A stretch of 64,000 nt of DNA from Acidovorax sp. GW101-3H11. Lineage in GTDB: Bacteria > Pseudomonadota > Gammaproteobacteria > Burkholderiales > Burkholderiaceae_C. The stretch is from contig NZ_LUKZ01000003.1 in NCBI RefSeq assembly GCF_001633105.1, positions 352-64,351 on the forward strand, in the 5' to 3' direction. Made by a program: the position numbers and the translations under genes. Of the stretch, positions 9,080-20,254 are shown piece after piece. The stretch's first letter is position 1, and the number at the start of each line of letters is the position of its first letter. The notes under the pieces were generated by a model. It saw nothing but the letters and a program-made list of their open reading frames with translations, searched no databases and was not told the DNA's origin.

Positions 9080-9185
9080 GGTGCGTGGTTCCGATGGGAA
9101 AGTGGATGAAGGGGCGCAATGTAGACCGTGCGTGGTGCCAGAATAAGACCCATAAACAAACTATTTTTTAGGGCCACAGACCGCC

Positions 9186-10655
9186 ATGGACTTTCAGCTG
9201 CTGTTCGGCGCCTTCAAGGCGCAGCCTGCACATGCGCGCTGGCCGCAGCAGCGCCAGCTGCACGAGTGCCTGCGCCATGGCATCCGCAGTGGCACCCTGG
9301 CCAGCGGCACCCGCCTGCCCGCCAGCCGCACGCTGGCGGCCGAGCTGGGCGTGGCGCGCAACAGTGTGCTGTATGCCTACGAGCAGCTCGCCACCGAGGG
9401 CTTCATCGTGGCCACCCGGCGCGGCAGTGTGGTGGCACCGCTGGCCGGGCGGCTGGTGGCGGGCGCCACCCCCGTGCCGCCTGTGCCTGAAGGACGCGCG
9501 GGCCTGTCCCGGCGCGCGCAGAACATGCCACTGCTGCCCGGATCGGAGACGGCGGCTGCGTTCGCCCCTGGCGTGCCTGCGCTGGGCGACTTCCCCGCGC
9601 TGCGCTGGCGGCGCATGCTGGACAAAGCCTGGGCATCGCTCACACCCGCGCAGCTCAACTATGCCGACCCGGCGGGCGAGCCAGCCTTGCGCGAGGCCAT
9701 CGCCGGCCATCTGCGCGTGGCACGCGGCGCGCTGGTGGACGCCGCGCAGGTCTTCATCACCGACGGCACACAAAGCAGCCTGGACCTGTGCGCCCGCGCC
9801 TTTGCCGATGCGGGCGACAAGCTGTGGATGGAGAACCCGGGCTACCAGGGCGCGGTGGCGGCCTTCCGCGCCGCGCAGCTCAAGGCCGTGGGCATTGTGG
9901 TGGATGCCGACGGCATGGCCCCCACGGCGAGCGACTGGCTGCGCCAGCGGCCCCGGCTGATCTACACCACGCCATCGCACCAGTACCCGGTGGGCAGCGT
10001 GATGAGCCTGGCGCGGCGCCTGGCGCTGATCGATGGCGCGCGCCAGGCGGGCGCACTGGTGATCGAGGACGACTACGACAGCGAGTTTCGCCACGACGGG
10101 CCGCCCCTGGCCTGCATGCAGGGGCTGGCGCCTGACGCGCCCGTGGTCTACCTGGGCACCTTCAGCAAGACCATGTTCCCCGGCCTGCGCATCGGCTTTA
10201 TGGTGGTGCCCACGGCCCTGGCGCCCGCGCTGGCCCTGCTGCTGGACCGCGCCGCCCCGCGCGGGCGCACGGCTGACCAGCGGGCGCTGGCCGAGTTCAT
10301 CGTGAGCGGTCAGTTCGCCTTGCACCTGCGGCGCATGCGCCGCCTGTACCGCCAGCGCCGCGATGCGCTGGTGGCCGCGCTGGCGTTGCACCTGGGCGAT
10401 GTGGCTAACGTACACGGCGGCACGGCGGGCATGCACCTGGCGCTGCGCTTGCACGACGCTGCGGCCGATGATGTGGCGCTGAGCAGGCGCCTCATGGCAC
10501 AGCACGGCATCATGGCTCCGGCCTTGAGCCTGCACGCCGTGGGCCTGCGCGCGCAGCCCTGGCGCGGCTTTCTGCTGGGCTATGCGCAGGTGCCCGTGGA
10601 GTCGATAGAGCCGCTGGTGAAGAGGCTTGCTGCCGTGGTGCGTGGCGGTGCCTAG
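9186..10655 (+). CDS. MocR-type GntR-family regulator with aminotransferase domain
   Basis: MocR/PdxR regulators join an N-terminal winged helix to a PLP-binding fold-type I aminotransferase-like domain. Here residues about 12-80 hold the GntR-type helix-turn-helix (SGTRLPASRTLAAELGVARN, then VLYAYEQLATEGFI). The rest is the aminotransferase fold with YADPAGEPALREAIAGHL, VIEDDYDSEFR and the probable PLP lysine in LGTFSKTMFPGLRIGF. The 489-residue length is normal. It is divergent from the PNPOx-like gene across about 100 bp and probably controls that gene and itself. The last 4 bp overlap the convergent LacI gene. Confidence 0.92.
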   Translation: MDFQLLFGAFKAQPAHARWPQQRQLHECLRHGIRSGTLASGTRLPASRTLAAELGVARNSVLYAYEQLATEGFIVATRRGSVVAPLAGRLVAGATPVPPVPEGRAGLSRRAQNMPLLPGSETAAAFAPGVPALGDFPALRWRRMLDKAWASLTPAQLNYADPAGEPALREAIAGHLRVARGALVDAAQVFITDGTQSSLDLCARAFADAGDKLWMENPGYQGAVAAFRAAQLKAVGIVVDADGMAPTASDWLRQRPRLIYTTPSHQYPVGSVMSLARRLALIDGARQAGALVIEDDYDSEFRHDGPPLACMQGLAPDAPVVYLGTFSKTMFPGLRIGFMVVPTALAPALALLLDRAAPRGRTADQRALAEFIVSGQFALHLRRMRRLYRQRRDALVAALALHLGDVANVHGGTAGMHLALRLHDAAADDVALSRRLMAQHGIMAPALSLHAVGLRAQPWRGFLLGYAQVPVESIEPLVKRLAAVVRGGA

Positions 10656-11689
10656 GCGCTGTCCCGCTCGATGATGGAAAAGCCGATGTCCACCACGGGT
10701 TCCGCCACGGGCTGGCCCTCGGCGCGGTCGGCAATCAGCTGCGCCGCCGTCTGGCCCATGCGGGTGCCGTCGATGCGCACGGTGGAGAGGCTGGGGCTCA
10801 CGGTCTGCGCGAAGTCGATGTCGCCAAAGCCCATCACTGCGAGCTGATCGGGCACGGCGATACCGCGCACGCGCGCTTCGGTCAGCACGCCCAGGGCCAG
10901 CATGTCGGAGCTGCAGAACACTGCATCGATGTCGGGCGTATCGGCCAGCAGGGCCACCAATCCCTCGCGACCATCGGCGTGGGTGGTGGGGGATTTGCCC
11001 AGCCGCACGGCGGGCGGGCGCAGCCCCAGGCGCAGGGCGGCGGCTTCAAAGCCGCGTGCGCGGCGGGCGGCGCGCTCGTCTCCGCCACTGAGCAGCGCCA
11101 GGTGCCGCCGACCCTTGGCAAACAGGTGTTTGCACACGGCGGCGCCCAGCGCTTCATGCCGCAGGCCCACCAGCATGTCGATGGGGGTGTCGGTGAAGTC
11201 CCAGGTCTCGACGATGGGAATGCCCGAAGCGGTGAGCAGGCGCCGCCCTTCGGGTGAATGCATGACGCCCGTGAGCACGATGCCGTCGGGCCGCCGCCCC
11301 ACGATGGCGCGCAGCAACTCGTCTTCGCGCGAATGGGCGTAGCCCACCTGGCCCAGCATCACCTGAAAGCCGCGCTGCTCCAATGCCTCGGTCAGCGCTT
11401 GCACCATTTCGCCAAACAAGGGGCCTGTGAGCGTGGGCACCAAAGCCGTGACCACATGGCTGCGTGCCGACCGCAACCCGCCCGCCACCAGGTTGGGCAC
11501 ATAGCCCAGTGCAGACACGGCCTCCTGCACGCGTTCCCGCGTGCGCTCGGACACTTGCTGCGGGGTGTTGATGGCGCGCGAGACGGTGATCATCGACACG
11601 CCTGCGCGCTCTGCCACCTCGCGCAACGTGACGGCGGGGCGGTCGCGGCCAAGGAGGGGGGCAGGGAGGGCCGGGTTGGGTGCGTGCAT
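10652..11689 (-). CDS. LacI-family regulator of the glucarate cluster
   Basis: The 345-residue protein has the LacI layout: an N-terminal helix-turn-helix (VTLREVAERAGVSMITVSRA), the hinge helix region around ALGYVPNLVAGGL, and a periplasmic-binding-protein-like effector domain with VVTALVPTLTGPLFGEMVQ and VMGFGDIDFAQTVSPSLST. It is divergent from kdgD, and a perfect LacI-type palindrome lies between them at 11800-11815. The likely role is sugar-acid-dependent repression of kdgD, the Bug protein and gudD. The effector is not known from sequence. Confidence 0.93.
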   Translation of the reverse strand: MHAPNPALPAPLLGRDRPAVTLREVAERAGVSMITVSRAINTPQQVSERTRERVQEAVSALGYVPNLVAGGLRSARSHVVTALVPTLTGPLFGEMVQALTEALEQRGFQVMLGQVGYAHSREDELLRAIVGRRPDGIVLTGVMHSPEGRRLLTASGIPIVETWDFTDTPIDMLVGLRHEALGAAVCKHLFAKGRRHLALLSGGDERAARRARGFEAAALRLGLRPPAVRLGKSPTTHADGREGLVALLADTPDIDAVFCSSDMLALGVLTEARVRGIAVPDQLAVMGFGDIDFAQTVSPSLSTVRIDGTRMGQTAAQLIADRAEGQPVAEPVVDIGFSIIERDSA

Positions 11690-11799
11690 GGTGGCGGAGT
11701 CTAAAGCGGGAAGTCGCCTGATTGATGCCGCAGCTGGCTTCGTGGTGCATCAGCGTTCATAGAAACTTAAACCAAGGGTTTGTCCTATGTTGTCTGATG

Positions 11800-11815
11800 A
11801 TGTTAACGTTAACAT
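11800..11815. promoter_or_regulatory. LacI-family operator
   Basis: ATGTTAACGTTAACAT is a perfect 16-bp palindrome centred on CG, the usual form of LacI/PurR/GalR operators. It lies between the divergent LacI gene (start 11689) and kdgD (start 11914). Confidence 0.8.
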
Positions 11816-11913
11816 TTGCGTATTCAAGCGGAATTTTTCAAATTCACCAAGAGAAAAACCAGCTTGTACGACCTTTGGATTTGCCTTCCACCATTCACCG
11901 CGCGCGATTCACC

Positions 11914-12825
11914 ATGACCCCTCAAGACCTCAAAACCATCATGGGCTCCGGCCTGCTGTCCTTCCCCATCACGGACTTCGACGCGCAAGGCAACTTCCGC
12001 CCCAAGACCTACATCGAGCGCCTGGAGTGGCTCGCCCCCTATGGCGCCAGCGCCCTGTTTGCGGCTGGTGGCACGGGTGAGTATTTCTCGCTCTCGGGCC
12101 CCGAGTACAGCGAGGTCATCAAGACCGCCGTGGACACCTGCCGGGGCAAGGTGCCCATCATTGCCGGTGCCGGTGGCCCCACCCGCACGGCGATTGCCCA
12201 TGCGCAAGAGGCTGAGCGCCTGGGTGCCCACGGCATCCTGCTGCTGCCCCACTACCTGACCGAAGCCGGCCAGGAGGGCCTGATCGCGCATGTGGCCCAG
12301 GTCTGCAACAGCGTGAAGTTCGGCGTGATCGTCTACAACCGCGACCGCACCAAGCTCACGGCCGAGTCGCTGGCCATCCTGGCCGAGCGCTGCCCCAACC
12401 TGATTGGCTTCAAGGACGGCGTGGGCAACATCGAGACCATGTCTTCCATCTACATGAAGATGGGTGACCGCTTCTCGTACCTGGGCGGCCTGCCCACGGC
12501 CGAGGTGTATGCGGCGGCCTACAAGGCGCTGGGCACACCGGTGTATTCGTCGGCGGTGTTCAACTTCATCCCGAAGACGGCGATGGAGTTCTACAAGGCC
12601 GTGGCGGCAGACGATATCGCCACGCAGCACAAGCTGCTCAAGGAGTTCTTCATGCCCTACCTGGCCATCCGCAACCGGGTGGAAGGCTATGGCGTGTCCA
12701 TCATCAAGGCGGGTGCGCGCATCGTGGGCCATGACGGCGGGCCGGTGCGGGCACCACTGACGGACCTCAAGCCCCATGAGGTGGAAGAGCTGGCTGCGCT
12801 GATCAAGAAGCTGGGCCCGCAGTAA
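11914..12825 (+). CDS. kdgD: 5-dehydro-4-deoxyglucarate dehydratase KdgD
   Basis: KdgD converts 5-keto-4-deoxy-D-glucarate to 2-oxoglutarate semialdehyde with loss of water and CO2. It belongs to the DHDPS/NAL aldolase family. The 303-residue product starts [18 protein letters not shown] and contains [14 protein letters not shown], the Tyr region in [11 protein letters not shown] and the Schiff-base Lys in [12 protein letters not shown]. An ATG upstream at 11722 keeps the frame open, but that extension covers the operator, so I use 11914. It sits after the LacI operator and before a Bug protein and gudD, which supplies its substrate. Confidence 0.95.
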   Translation: MTPQDLKTIMGSGLLSFPITDFDAQGNFRPKTYIERLEWLAPYGASALFAAGGTGEYFSLSGPEYSEVIKTAVDTCRGKVPIIAGAGGPTRTAIAHAQEAERLGAHGILLLPHYLTEAGQEGLIAHVAQVCNSVKFGVIVYNRDRTKLTAESLAILAERCPNLIGFKDGVGNIETMSSIYMKMGDRFSYLGGLPTAEVYAAAYKALGTPVYSSAVFNFIPKTAMEFYKAVAADDIATQHKLLKEFFMPYLAIRNRVEGYGVSIIKAGARIVGHDGGPVRAPLTDLKPHEVEELAALIKKLGPQ

Positions 12826-12914
12826 GCCCGCCCGGCCTTCACGCTGAAACCGAATGATCAAGGCCCCACCGGAGGGCCATCGACCACAAACCATCCCCTT
12901 CGGAGACTTCCACC

Positions 12915-13895
12915 ATGTTCATCAAGAAAATGCTGTTCATCGCCAGCGCCTGCGGCCTGGCGTTTGCCGCAACGGCCCAGACAGCCACGCCTGCCGCCTG
13001 GCCCGAAAAGCCTGTCACCATCGTCGTACCGTTCCCGGCCGGAGGTTCCACCGACATGGTGGCCCGCGCCATGGCCCTGCACATGGGCGAGAAGCTGGGC
13101 CAGAACTTCGTGGTGGACAACCGCCCTGGTGCCACGGGCACGTTGGGCGCAGGTGCCGTGAAGCGCGCTGCGCCCGATGGCTACACGCTGCTGGTGTCGT
13201 CGCTGGGCGCTTTTGTCGTGGCACCGCACCTGCTCAAAAGTGTGCCCTACGATGCGCTCAAGGATTTTGACTACATCACCGTGCCCGTGCAGGCGCCCAA
13301 CGTGCTTGTCGCATCCCCCGCGCGCAAGGCGCGTACCGTGAAGGAGGTGATCGCCCAGCTCAAGGCCAACCCCGGCAAGGTGAGCTTCGCCAGCTCGGGC
13401 AACGGCTCGTCGGACCACCTCTCGGCCGAGGTGTTCTGGCAGCAAAGCGGCACCGAGGGTCTGCACATTCCCTACAAGGGCGGTGCCCCGGCCATCAACG
13501 ACCTGTTGGGCGGGCAGGTGGATTTCTCGTTCCAGAACGTGAATGCCGTGCTGCAGCACATCCGTGCGGGCAAGCTGCATGCGATCGCCGTCACCGGCGA
13601 CAAGCGCAGCCCCGTGCTGCCCGACGTGCCCACGCTCGCAGAAGCTGGCGTGGCCGGTGCCGAGGTCTATTCGTGGCAAGGCATGGCAGCGCCCAAGGGC
13701 TTGCCGCCTGCGCTCAAGAAGAAGCTGTCGGACGCGGCCATTGCCGCCATGAACGATCCGGCTGTGAAGAAGCGAATGCTTGACCAGGGGTTGGAGATCG
13801 TGGCTAGCACGCCGGAAGCCTTCACGGCCTACCAGGCACGCGAATTCGCGCGCTGGAAAACCGTGATCGAAACCCGCAAGATCACTGCCGACTGA
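12915..13895 (+). CDS. Bug-family tripartite tricarboxylate transporter substrate-binding protein
   Basis: A 326-residue periplasmic binding protein of the Bug (TctC-like) family. It has a signal peptide (MFIKKMLFIASACGLAFAAT) followed by WPEKPVTIVVPFPAGGSTDM, DNRPGATGTLGAGAVKRAAP and IPYKGGAPAINDLLGGQVDF, all standard for the family. It lies between kdgD and gudD, so glucarate or a related aldarate is the likely ligand. That ligand is inferred from context only. No TctA/TctB membrane genes are in the window. Start ATG at 12915. Confidence 0.93.
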   Translation: MFIKKMLFIASACGLAFAATAQTATPAAWPEKPVTIVVPFPAGGSTDMVARAMALHMGEKLGQNFVVDNRPGATGTLGAGAVKRAAPDGYTLLVSSLGAFVVAPHLLKSVPYDALKDFDYITVPVQAPNVLVASPARKARTVKEVIAQLKANPGKVSFASSGNGSSDHLSAEVFWQQSGTEGLHIPYKGGAPAINDLLGGQVDFSFQNVNAVLQHIRAGKLHAIAVTGDKRSPVLPDVPTLAEAGVAGAEVYSWQGMAAPKGLPPALKKKLSDAAIAAMNDPAVKKRMLDQGLEIVASTPEAFTAYQAREFARWKTVIETRKITAD

Positions 13896-13945
13896 CCCTC
13901 TCTTGAGGCGGCTTCGCGCGCGCCTCTTCCTTGCTTTTGCCCACC

Positions 13946-15295
13946 ATGACCACCTCTACCCCTTCTACCAGCAGCACCCCCGTCATCACCGAACTGCGCG
14001 TGGTGCCCGTGGCGGGCCACGACAGCATGCTCATGAACCTGAGCGGCGCGCACGGCCCTTTCTTCACGCGCAACCTGATCATCCTGCGCGACAGCGCGGG
14101 CCACACCGGGGTGGGCGAGGTGCCTGGCGGCGAGAAGATCCGCCAGACCATCGAGGACGCGCGAGCGCTGATCGTGGGCTGCCCCATCGGTCACCACAAC
14201 GCCGTGCTCAACGCCATGCGCGCCCAGTTCGCCGACCGCGATGCGGGCGGGCGCGGCCTGCAGACCTTCGACCTGCGCATCACCATCCACGCCGTGACGG
14301 CGGTGGAGTCGGCCTTCCTGGACCTGCTGGGCCAGCACCTGGGCGTGCCCGTGGCCGCGCTGCTGGGCGAGGGTGTGCAGCGCGAATCCGTGCAGATGCT
14401 GGGTTACCTGTTCTACGTGGGGGACCGCGCAAAGACCGATTTGGCCTACCGCACAGAGCCTGGCGCCGACAACGACTGGTTTCGCCTGCGCAACGAGAAG
14501 GCCATGACGGCCGAGGGCATCGTGCGCCTGGCAGAGGCCGCTTACGAGCGCTATGGTTTTGCCGACTTCAAGCTCAAAGGCGGCGTGCTCCGTGGCGAGG
14601 AAGAAGTCGAGGCCATCCGTGCGCTGCACCAGCGCTTCCCTGAAGCGCGCGTGACGCTCGACCCCAACGGCGGCTGGCTGCTGAAGGACGCGATCCGCAT
14701 CACGCGCGACCTGCATGGCGTGATGGCCTACGCCGAAGACCCCTGCGGCGCCGAAGGCGTGTTCTCCGGCCGCGAGGTGATGGCCGAGTTCCGCCGCGCC
14801 ACGGGCCTGCCCACCGCCACCAACATGGTCGCCACCGATTGGCGCGAAATGGCCCACAGCCTGGCCCTGCAGTCGGTGGACATTCCGCTGGCCGACCCGC
14901 ATTTCTGGACCATGGCCGGGTCGGTGCGCGTGGCACAGATGTGCCAAGCCTTCGGGCTGACCTGGGGCTCGCATTCCAACAACCACTTCGACGTGTCGTT
15001 GGCCATGTTCACCCACGTGGGTGCGGCCGCCCCCGGCCGCGTGACGGCCATCGACACGCACTGGATCTGGCAGGACGGCGAGCGCCTGACGAAGGAGCCG
15101 TTCCAGATCAAAAACGGCTTCATCGACCTGCCCAAGAAGCCCGGCCTGGGCGTGGAGCTGGACATGGACGAGGTGGAGCGCGCGCACCGCCTGTACCTGC
15201 AGCACGGCCTGGGCGCGCGCGACGACGCCATCGCCATGCAGTACCTGATCCCGGGCTGGAAGTTCAATAACAAGTCGCCGTGTATGGTGCGCTGA
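13946..15295 (+). CDS. gudD: glucarate dehydratase GudD
   Basis: Enolase-superfamily enzyme that dehydrates D-glucarate (often also L-idarate) to 5-keto-4-deoxyglucarate, the substrate of KdgD. At 449 residues it matches E. coli GudD closely: [46 protein letters not shown] (catalytic Lys motif), LDPNGGWLL and [20 protein letters not shown] (metal ligands), [20 protein letters not shown] (catalytic His), and the C-terminal [10 protein letters not shown] take the ATG at 13946; an ATG at 13931 is also possible. It closes the cluster and is followed by a terminator-like hairpin. Confidence 0.96.
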   Translation: MTTSTPSTSSTPVITELRVVPVAGHDSMLMNLSGAHGPFFTRNLIILRDSAGHTGVGEVPGGEKIRQTIEDARALIVGCPIGHHNAVLNAMRAQFADRDAGGRGLQTFDLRITIHAVTAVESAFLDLLGQHLGVPVAALLGEGVQRESVQMLGYLFYVGDRAKTDLAYRTEPGADNDWFRLRNEKAMTAEGIVRLAEAAYERYGFADFKLKGGVLRGEEEVEAIRALHQRFPEARVTLDPNGGWLLKDAIRITRDLHGVMAYAEDPCGAEGVFSGREVMAEFRRATGLPTATNMVATDWREMAHSLALQSVDIPLADPHFWTMAGSVRVAQMCQAFGLTWGSHSNNHFDVSLAMFTHVGAAAPGRVTAIDTHWIWQDGERLTKEPFQIKNGFIDLPKKPGLGVELDMDEVERAHRLYLQHGLGARDDAIAMQYLIPGWKFNNKSPCMVR

Positions 15296-15339
15296 GCACG
15301 CACCGTCTCCTGTCCCCTCGTTTCTCAGAGGGCCCGCAG

Positions 15340-15378
15340 CAGGGCATCCGCACATGGGCGGGTGCCCTGTTCTTTTTT
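15340..15378 (+). terminator. terminator after gudD
   Basis: CAGGGCATCCGC pairs imperfectly with GCGGGTGCCCTG about 6 bases on, followed by TTCTTTTTT. It lies between gudD and the convergent PadR gene. Confidence 0.65.
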
Positions 15379-15404
15379 GGGCGTTCCCGGCGCTGCTGTC
15401 CCGC

Positions 15405-15941
15405 TCAGGCGGAAGGGTCGCCCAGTATCTCCAGCGCCTCTTTCGCGATCGCCAGCGACACCTGCTCCTGCAGGATGCCGGCCTTGAGCACCAGGTGCTG
15501 CAGACGGCGTTCGCGGCTCGGCTCCTTGCCGAGGAAGTCGCGCTGCTCGATGCGCTGGTAAACATCCAGCTTTGCCTGGTGCATGGCTTGGCGCCTGGCA
15601 ACTTCCTGCGCCAGCCCGGCGGGGCCGATGGCTGCTTCGGCGCGCAGGCGCACCATGAGCTCGTCACGCAGGGGTGTGGGGTCTTGCTGCTCGGCGATCC
15701 AGCGGCGCAGCTCCTTGCGGCCTGCGGGCAGCAGTCGGAACTGGCGTTTGCGGCCGCGGCCCGTCTCGGCCGGCAGGGCCTCGATCCAATGCGCTTCCTC
15801 CAGCCGCGCCAGCTCACGGTAGATCTGCTGGTGCGTGGCGTGCCAGAAATAGCCGATGGACTTGTCGAAGCGCTCGGCAAGCTCCGAGCCCGAGCAGGGG
15901 TGCTCGACCAGGGCGGTGAGAAGGGCGTGGGGCAGGGACAT
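15405..15941 (-). CDS. PadR-family transcriptional regulator
   Basis: The 178-residue protein starts MSLPHALLTALVEHPCSGSE and has the PadR winged helix (ELAERFDKSIGYFWHATHQQ, then IYRELARLEEAHWIEA) and a C-terminal helical dimerisation region. A longer open frame begins at 16109, but it would cross both operators and overlap the divergent gene, so I use 15941. It is divergent from the FadH-like oxidoreductase, with two palindromes between them, so it probably represses both. The ligand is not known. Confidence 0.9.
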   Translation of the reverse strand: MSLPHALLTALVEHPCSGSELAERFDKSIGYFWHATHQQIYRELARLEEAHWIEALPAETGRGRKRQFRLLPAGRKELRRWIAEQQDPTPLRDELMVRLRAEAAIGPAGLAQEVARRQAMHQAKLDVYQRIEQRDFLGKEPSRERRLQHLVLKAGILQEQVSLAIAKEALEILGDPSA

Positions 15942-16015
15942 CGGAAAGAGAAAAGGCGCGAAGGGCGATTGCGGAATGTGCCATCTTGCCTGAATCGGGA
16001 GGCCTCTCCATTTTT

Positions 16016-16073
16016 TATGCAACCAGTTGCATAAAAGAGGCGGTGGGGCTATATTTGTGCAACTGGTTGCATA
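16016..16073. promoter_or_regulatory. two palindromic operators between the PadR and FadH-like genes
   Basis: Site 1 (16016-16033) is TATGCAAC-CA-GTTGCATA with perfect 8-bp arms. Site 2 (16058-16073) carries TGCAAC-TG-GTTGCA. Their centres are 41 bp apart, about four helical turns. They sit just before the FadH-like start at 16093 and are probably PadR binding sites. Confidence 0.75.
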
Positions 16074-16074
16074 A

Positions 16075-18159
<2,085 letters not shown>

Positions 18160-18188
18160 TTCACCAACGAAAACCCAGGAGACATCCC

Positions 18189-18629
18189 ATGACCGAAGCC
18201 TTGAAGAACATTCACCCCGCCGTTGCCCGCTCGCTCGACACCTGGCACCACATGGTGGCCAGCCGCGACCTGTCGAACCTGCTGTCCATCGTGCACCCCG
18301 ACGCAGTGTTCCGCTCGCCCATGGCGAACACGGCCTACACCTCGGCCCCGGCGCTGATGCTGGCCCTGTCCACCGTGATCCAGGTGTTCGAAGACTTCAC
18401 CTACCACCGCCAACTGGCCACCGATGACGGCCTGAACATCGTGCTGGAGTTCAGCGCCCGCGTGGGCGACAAGCAGCTCAAGGGCATTGACCTGGTGCGC
18501 TTCAACGAGCAGGGCCAGATCACAGAGTTCGAAGTCATGGTGCGTCCCCTGAGCGGCCTGCAGGCCCTGGGCACGGAAATGGGCGCGCGCCTGGGGGATA
18601 AGTTGCCCGCCTTCAAGGCCAAGGCCTGA
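18189..18629 (+). CDS. NTF2-like (SnoaL-type) protein
   Basis: The 146-residue protein has the small alpha+beta barrel pattern: N-terminal helices (ARSLDTWHHMVASRDL), SIVHPDAVFRSPM, then alternating strands ending GIDLVRFNEQGQITEFEVMV. The family holds enzymes and ligand-binding proteins, so no reaction can be assigned. An AGGAGA box precedes the ATG. It follows the FadH-like gene and may act on the same compound. Confidence 0.85.
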   Translation: MTEALKNIHPAVARSLDTWHHMVASRDLSNLLSIVHPDAVFRSPMANTAYTSAPALMLALSTVIQVFEDFTYHRQLATDDGLNIVLEFSARVGDKQLKGIDLVRFNEQGQITEFEVMVRPLSGLQALGTEMGARLGDKLPAFKAKA

Positions 18630-18638
18630 AAAGCAAAG

Positions 18639-18671
18639 GAGGACCGCACCTGGCCAGTGTGGTCCTCCTGC
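18639..18671. terminator. hairpin between convergent genes
   Basis: AGGAGGACC pairs with GGTCCTCCT across a 15-base loop between the NTF2-like gene and the convergent sensor kinase gene. There is no clear T run, so terminator function is uncertain. Confidence 0.4.
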
Positions 18672-18719
18672 TTGGCTTCCTGGTGAGTGCCGCCTCGGTG
18701 AGTGCGGCGCGGCCGCAAG

Positions 18720-20243
18720 CTACAGCTTGTCCTCTGCGCGTCGGCGTGGAAGTTGCCGTTTGACGGAGGGGCGTTGCAAGCGCTGTTTGGGGTCCACGCC
18801 ATCGGGCAGATCTGTGGCGCGCTGCAATTGCAGGTGGGCCACCAGCCCGCCGGTGCTGGAGTTGGCCAAGGCAAAAATCCCGCCCATGCGCTGCACAGTC
18901 TTGTCCACAATGGACAGACCAAGGCCTGCCCCCGCAGCCGCTGTACGCGCCGAGTCGCCCCGGAAGAACGGCTTGGTCAGGTTGGACAGCTGTTCTGGGG
19001 GGACACCCGCGCCATGGTCGCGCAGCTTGACCAGCACCCAGCGCTCGCGGCTCTTGGCGACGATGTCCACGCTGGTGATGCCTGTTTCCTCGGTTTTGCC
19101 ATAGCGCCGGGCGTTTTCCAGCAGGTTGGAGATCACGCGGGCCAGCTCCACTTCGTCGGCCAGCACGTTCAGATCCTCGGGCACGTTCATGGTGATCTGC
19201 AGTTCCCGGTGGTCCTGTACGGCATATACACAGGACGAAACCACCGCATGCAGATTGATGGGCGTGAGCGTGACATGGTCGGGCCGCGCGTAGTCGAGAA
19301 ACTTGTCGATGGTGGCGTCAAGTTGCACGATGTCGGCCACCATGTGCTCGCGGGCCACTTCGTCGTTCACGCTCATCTCGGTTTCCAGCCGCAGCCGCGC
19401 CAAAGGCGTGCGCAGATCGTGCGAAATGCCCGCCAGCATCACGGCGCGGTCCTGTTCCAGTTTGGCGAGTTTCTGGGCCATGCGGTTGAAGCCGATGTTC
19501 ACCTCGCGGATTTCGCTGGTCACCACTTCTTCATCCAGATGGCTGGCAGCAAAATCGCCATCCTTGACCCGGTTGGCCGCATACGACAACTGCTTGAGCG
19601 GGCGGTTGATCAGGCGTGCAATGGCAGCGGCGCCCGCCAGCGAGAGTGCGGCAGCCGTGATGAGCCATATCAGCCAGGTGCGACCACCGGCCGGGCTGAA
19701 GCGTGATCGATCCATCAACAGCCAGTTGGGGTCGCCGTTGATGTTGAAACCCACCCACAGGCCGTTTTCTCCATTCACGCTCTGGGCCACGATGGTGTCG
19801 GGCCCCAGGCGCATGGTCAGCTCGTCGGTCAGCCGGTTGCCCAAGGCGGTGGGGTCCAGCAGCGCATATTTGTCCTTCGGCTCGCGCGGCAGGATGCGCA
19901 CACCCTCCTGGTCGGCCATGGTCTTGATGAGGGACACGCGTGCGATGGCGTCGGAGTGCACCAGTGCCGCACGGCTCAGGTTGACGAGCGATGCAATTTG
20001 CTGAGCCGTCTGCAGTGTGCGCGGCTCGAATTCAAGCGCTCGCAAGGTTTGCAGCCACGCCAGGATGCTGCCCACCAGCAACAGTGCCAGCAGGAAAAAA
20101 GTGCGCCAGAACAGGTTGAGGCCCACACGCGCGCGCTGCTCCCGCGCCCGGCGGATAGCCTCCAGGGGCGCGGGGCTGGTGGCCTCCGAGGCCGTCACCG
20201 ATTTGTGGGACGACTGCCTGGGCTTCCCATCGGTCTTGTACAT
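18720..20243 (-). CDS. envZ: EnvZ-type sensor histidine kinase
   Basis: A 507-residue membrane kinase. Residues about 46-64 form TM1 (WRTFFLLALLLVGSILAW), followed by a periplasmic sensor region, TM2 at about 190-208, a HAMP segment (RPLKQLSYAANRVKDGDF) and the phosphoacceptor His275 in GISHDLRTPLARL. The ATPase domain has the N box NLLENARRYG, DHGAGVPPEQL and AGLGLSIVDKTV. I use the ATG at 20243, which lies 11 bp after the stop of the response regulator. The frame is open to 20297, but that would overlap the regulator. Stimulus unknown; the symbol reflects layout and partner. Confidence 0.88.
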   Translation of the reverse strand: MYKTDGKPRQSSHKSVTASEATSPAPLEAIRRAREQRARVGLNLFWRTFFLLALLLVGSILAWLQTLRALEFEPRTLQTAQQIASLVNLSRAALVHSDAIARVSLIKTMADQEGVRILPREPKDKYALLDPTALGNRLTDELTMRLGPDTIVAQSVNGENGLWVGFNINGDPNWLLMDRSRFSPAGGRTWLIWLITAAALSLAGAAAIARLINRPLKQLSYAANRVKDGDFAASHLDEEVVTSEIREVNIGFNRMAQKLAKLEQDRAVMLAGISHDLRTPLARLRLETEMSVNDEVAREHMVADIVQLDATIDKFLDYARPDHVTLTPINLHAVVSSCVYAVQDHRELQITMNVPEDLNVLADEVELARVISNLLENARRYGKTEETGITSVDIVAKSRERWVLVKLRDHGAGVPPEQLSNLTKPFFRGDSARTAAAGAGLGLSIVDKTVQRMGGIFALANSSTGGLVAHLQLQRATDLPDGVDPKQRLQRPSVKRQLPRRRAEDKL

Positions 20244-20254
20244 GGGCAGATCAA

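Noticed and set aside
13829-15880. Minus-strand open frame opposite gudD
   Set aside because: The gudD frame matches a known enzyme over its whole length.
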